Assembly (NCBI RefSeq): GCF_020520425.1
Contig: NC_079492.1
Location: 138,884,361 to 138,948,360 of the forward strand
Origin: Spinacia oleracea
Lineage: Eukaryota > Streptophyta > Magnoliopsida > Caryophyllales > Amaranthaceae
Reading direction: 5' to 3'
Length of the DNA stretch: 64,000 nt
Made by a program: the position numbers and the translations under genes. The first letter of the stretch is position 1. Every line of letters starts with the position of its first letter. Of the stretch, positions 63,301-64,000 are shown piece after piece. Below the pieces are notes generated by a model. That model saw only the letters and a program-made list of their open reading frames with translations, was not told the DNA's origin and ran no database searches.

Positions 63301-64000
63301 CGCAATTCTTGTGTGTGAACATAGATCAGAATTGTACATTGTGAAGGACTCTCCTAATTTCTCGTATTTTGGTTCATAATTACTTGTGCTAACTGATGAA
63401 AAGGTAAAAAGAAGAGTCATAAGCCATGTTGTTTTGTGTGTTCCTATTACTAGTACGACAAGCAATTTTTTATATTTTTTCTTTTGATTCAATCTTCGTT
63501 TATTCTTTTTCCTTTACAATTTTTCGTATTTGCTTAATGAAAGGACTCCTTGCCGATCTCAATTTTCCTCAAGGATGTTCCATCTTTTGTTAAGTTACAC
63601 CCAATAAAATAAAATTTTATCTTTTAAATGTTTCAATCTATCATAAACACCTAAAACACTTAAAATCTCTTTCACCTATATCCTAAAAGACTTATGCACC
63701 AATTAAGTTTTGTTCCTCACAAAAATGTTTCCCAATATTCTCTTACCATATCAACCTATTAGAAACCACAAAAGCCAAATCAATACCACACGTTGATTTA
63801 TTTTTTCTCTTCAAAAACATTCTCAAAAATTCATCACTATATAAAAACCCTCTACAAAATATTCCTCATTTGTCACTAAATCGATGCAGCAACAACTGAG
63901 GGGGAACTAATGAGGAAGGTGATTAATAGAGCGTTAATGTACATTTGGAAAAAAAAAGGGAGATGAAAAAAAAAAAAAAAAAAAAAAAGGAGACAAAAGA

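Larger units (their letters stand above)
57076..64000 (+). mobile_element. LTR retrotransposon with non-coding interior, running off the window
   Basis: The left LTR (57076-58815) is followed after two bases by TGGTATCAGAGC, the initiator-Met primer site. The 5.2 kb beyond shows no gag, protease, integrase or reverse transcriptase motif in any frame I examined; the longest plus frames (59183-59425, 61555-61953) have no recognised domain. Purine tracts (GAGGGGGAAC near 63900, then A-rich GGGAGA and GGAGACA to the edge) suggest that the right LTR begins close to or just past 64000. This is the layout of a large non-autonomous (LARD-like) element. The LTR ending CACCCCCCCTCTTG is in Maximus/SIRE Copia style (inference). 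Age cannot be judged without the second LTR. Confidence 0.8.

Overview
This is plant nuclear DNA: AT-rich, with intron-containing genes on both strands and dense transposable elements. The gene set (SPIRAL1-like, GH28, TEY MAP kinase, R2R3-MYB, eS10, tRNA-Ala) is land-plant. The recurrent word TACTCCGTA and the character of the repeats suggest a Caryophyllales genome of the spinach/beet kind; that placement is inference, not something read directly. There is no bacterial, organellar or CRISPR sequence. Host genes from left to right: a two-exon SPIRAL1-like microtubule protein (+, 4550-4962); a single-exon F-box/DUF295 protein (-, 8993-10219); a six-exon GH28 polygalacturonase-like protein (+, 23172-26421); a six-exon group B MAP kinase of the MPK4 type (-, 27376-31644), tail to tail with the previous gene; a two-exon universal-stress-protein-like protein (-, 40746-42034); three identical tRNA-Ala(AGC) genes (-, 43186-44133); an HSP90 pseudogene fragment (+, about 44205-44830); a five-exon ribosomal protein eS10 gene (-, 45848-48222); and a three-exon R2R3-MYB closely resembling MYB103 (-, 49974-53373). 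All exon joins given were checked for reading frame and GT/AG borders by hand. They form no pathway or operon, although GH28 and MYB103 both belong to cell-wall biology. Most of the rest is mobile DNA. A young but broken Ty1/copia element (12196-19225, duplication TGTGT) carries a Helitron in its 5' LTR and a solo LTR of another family in its coding part. A second LTR element begins at 57076 and runs off the window; its visible interior has no recognisable coding domain. MITEs with visible terminal repeats and target duplications belong to CACTA, PIF/Harbinger, Stowaway, hAT and Mutator types, and many lie in introns or promoters of the genes above. A 1.78-kb Mutator-like element with arms of about 500 bases (35994-37776) is the cleanest large DNA transposon. 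I see no convincing undescribed biological system. The most useful novelties are the nested insertions with readable empty sites, the long-arm Mutator element, the non-coding LTR element full of GGAAC words, and the genome-style word TACTCCGTA.
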